From: Sthenelais limicola
Lineage: Eukaryota; Annelida; Polychaeta; Phyllodocida; Sigalionidae
NCBI GenBank assembly: GCA_942159475.1
Contig: OW804094.1
Span: 22,977,323-23,041,322 of the forward strand
Direction of reading: 5' to 3'
Length of the DNA stretch: 64,000 nt
The translations under genes were made by a program, and so were the position numbers. Position 1 is the stretch's first letter; each line of letters opens with the position of its first letter. Positions 62,962 to 64,000 of this stretch are shown here, piece by piece. Under the pieces are notes generated by a model, which made no database searches, was not told the origin of the DNA, and saw only the letters and a list, made by a program, of their open reading frames with translations.

Positions 62962-63195
62962 GGGTGAAGTGGACAGAAAATGTACAATTCAGCTTCACAA
63001 TTTCTCCGAAATAACCTAAATTTCAAACGAATATAAAGTTCAAAATACAGTTCAACCTAACCAAACAGATTGCAAGAATCAATGCGATGCTGAATTTACT
63101 CTAATTTACCTAGTATTGACCAAACTGCGGCCTAATTTAGCAGAATTTACTAAATTTGTACAGCTGCCAATTGTGCATTTTCTGAAAATCTGACC
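62962..63195 (+). mobile_element. MITE family A (A2)
   Basis: GGGTGAAGTGGACAGAAAA to CTGACCC. Confidence 0.82.
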
Positions 63196-63667
63196 CATGT
63201 GTAATTAACAATAATACTAATACTTTATATTGTATGTGTGCTATACGTTACTGTTTCATTAGTTCATATTTATCTTTTTTTTAAAATAGATATATATTAT
63301 GGCGAAACCTTTTTTTTAATTCTTTAATTATTATTCTACAATATTACTAATCCGCTTTAAAAAATCCAGCTAATTTAGAAATTGGTCAGGATAAAGATCT
63401 GTTTTCGAGTTCTCATAGAAAAGTCTGAAACTTTGTCCATGCTTTCGAAACATCAGAACTACCTTTGAATTAACCTGAACCTCAAAGTGTTGATATAACA
63501 AATAGATATTCCACAACTTTTCAAGATACACAAGGTAAATGCCTTGAGATTTTGTAAAAAGAAAAAGGGAGAATAAAAGAATGTGATCTGCAAAGGGTAT
63601 TTAACAAATTTTCGATTACCCTTGAATCCAGCACTTACCAGTTGAGTACAGATTAACAGAGCAACAA
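63196..63667. other. No gene seen
   Basis: A+T-rich with T-runs. Confidence 0.55.
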
Positions 63668-63902
63668 GGGTGAAATCGCCAGAAAATGTACAATTCATTT
63701 TCACCAATCCTCTCAAATAACCCAAATTTCAGACGAAAATAAAGTTCAAAATACAGTTTAACCTAACCAAACAGATTGCTAGAAGTAATACAATGCTAAA
63801 TATACTCGAATTTACCTAGTATTGACCAAATTGCAGCCTAATTTAGCCTAATCTACTTAATGTGTACAGCTGCCATTTGTGCATTTTCAGAAAATCTGAC
63901 CC
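63668..63902 (+). mobile_element. MITE family A (A2)
   Basis: GGGTGAAATCGCCAGAAAA to CTGACCC. Confidence 0.82.
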
Positions 63903-64000
63903 ACAGCTTCAATCTACTCTGAAGGAAGCAATTGCTATATGGAGTAAGGAATCCACTTGGGGACAAATCAACACTCCAATGTCTAGTAATATGCATTTAG

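Overview
The window is animal nuclear DNA. It is A+T-rich, intron-bearing and crowded with short non-autonomous transposons. I found one confidently readable host gene, one complete retrotransposon, and roughly ninety smaller repeat insertions or fragments. The host gene is an orthologue of matrix metalloproteinase 21 (MMP21). Together with the Ngaro/DIRS-type retrotransposon and the MITE-dominated intergenic sequence, it suggests a marine invertebrate; the phylum cannot be settled from the sequence alone.

Layout. From 1 to about 21 kb there is no readable protein gene. The sequence is a patchwork of two dominant MITE families, which I call A (about 235 bp, ends GGGTCAG...CTGACCC) and B (about 410 bp, ends GTGATGTG...CACATCAC), plus smaller families C to O, several minisatellites and tRNA-like remnants. 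From 21,133 to 26,259 lies a complete tyrosine-recombinase (YR) retrotransposon of Ngaro type: split direct repeats A1-ORFs-B1-A2-B2, a gag-like ORF, reverse transcriptase/RNase H, and a tyrosine recombinase with its catalytic residues in place. It landed inside an A-family MITE with no visible target duplication. From 26.3 to 40.7 kb the repeat patchwork continues, with one promoter-like spot and a possible 13-codon first exon near 30.8 kb.

From 51,808 down to 40,931 (minus strand) runs MMP21: seven coding exons, all introns GT-AG, phases consistent throughout, predicting a 695-residue secreted metalloproteinase. The order is signal peptide, prodomain with Cys switch, a long basic linker with two furin-type sites, catalytic domain with HEIGHVLGLNH, and a hemopexin propeller. 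Vertebrate MMP21 acts in left-right body-axis determination. Its introns hold A, B and C MITEs, three SINE-like copies with long target duplications, a palindromic MITE 65 bp from exon 1, and a hammerhead-ribozyme-like core in sense orientation in intron 2. From 52 to 64 kb there is a probable 5' leader/promoter region for MMP21 and then more repeat patchwork, including a second hammerhead-like, Penelope-type remnant near 58.2 kb.

Main points for follow-up: (1) MITE families A and B share a subterminal TTTCAG-(G)AAAATG block at nearly the same distance from the end, and both make 4-bp target duplications, suggesting mobilisation by the same or sister transposases; (2) B has repeatedly inserted into A copies at AATT/ATTT; (3) the Ngaro gag and RT frames are the same frame separated by a single TAA; (4) hammerhead-like cores occur in the MMP21 intron and at 58.2 kb.
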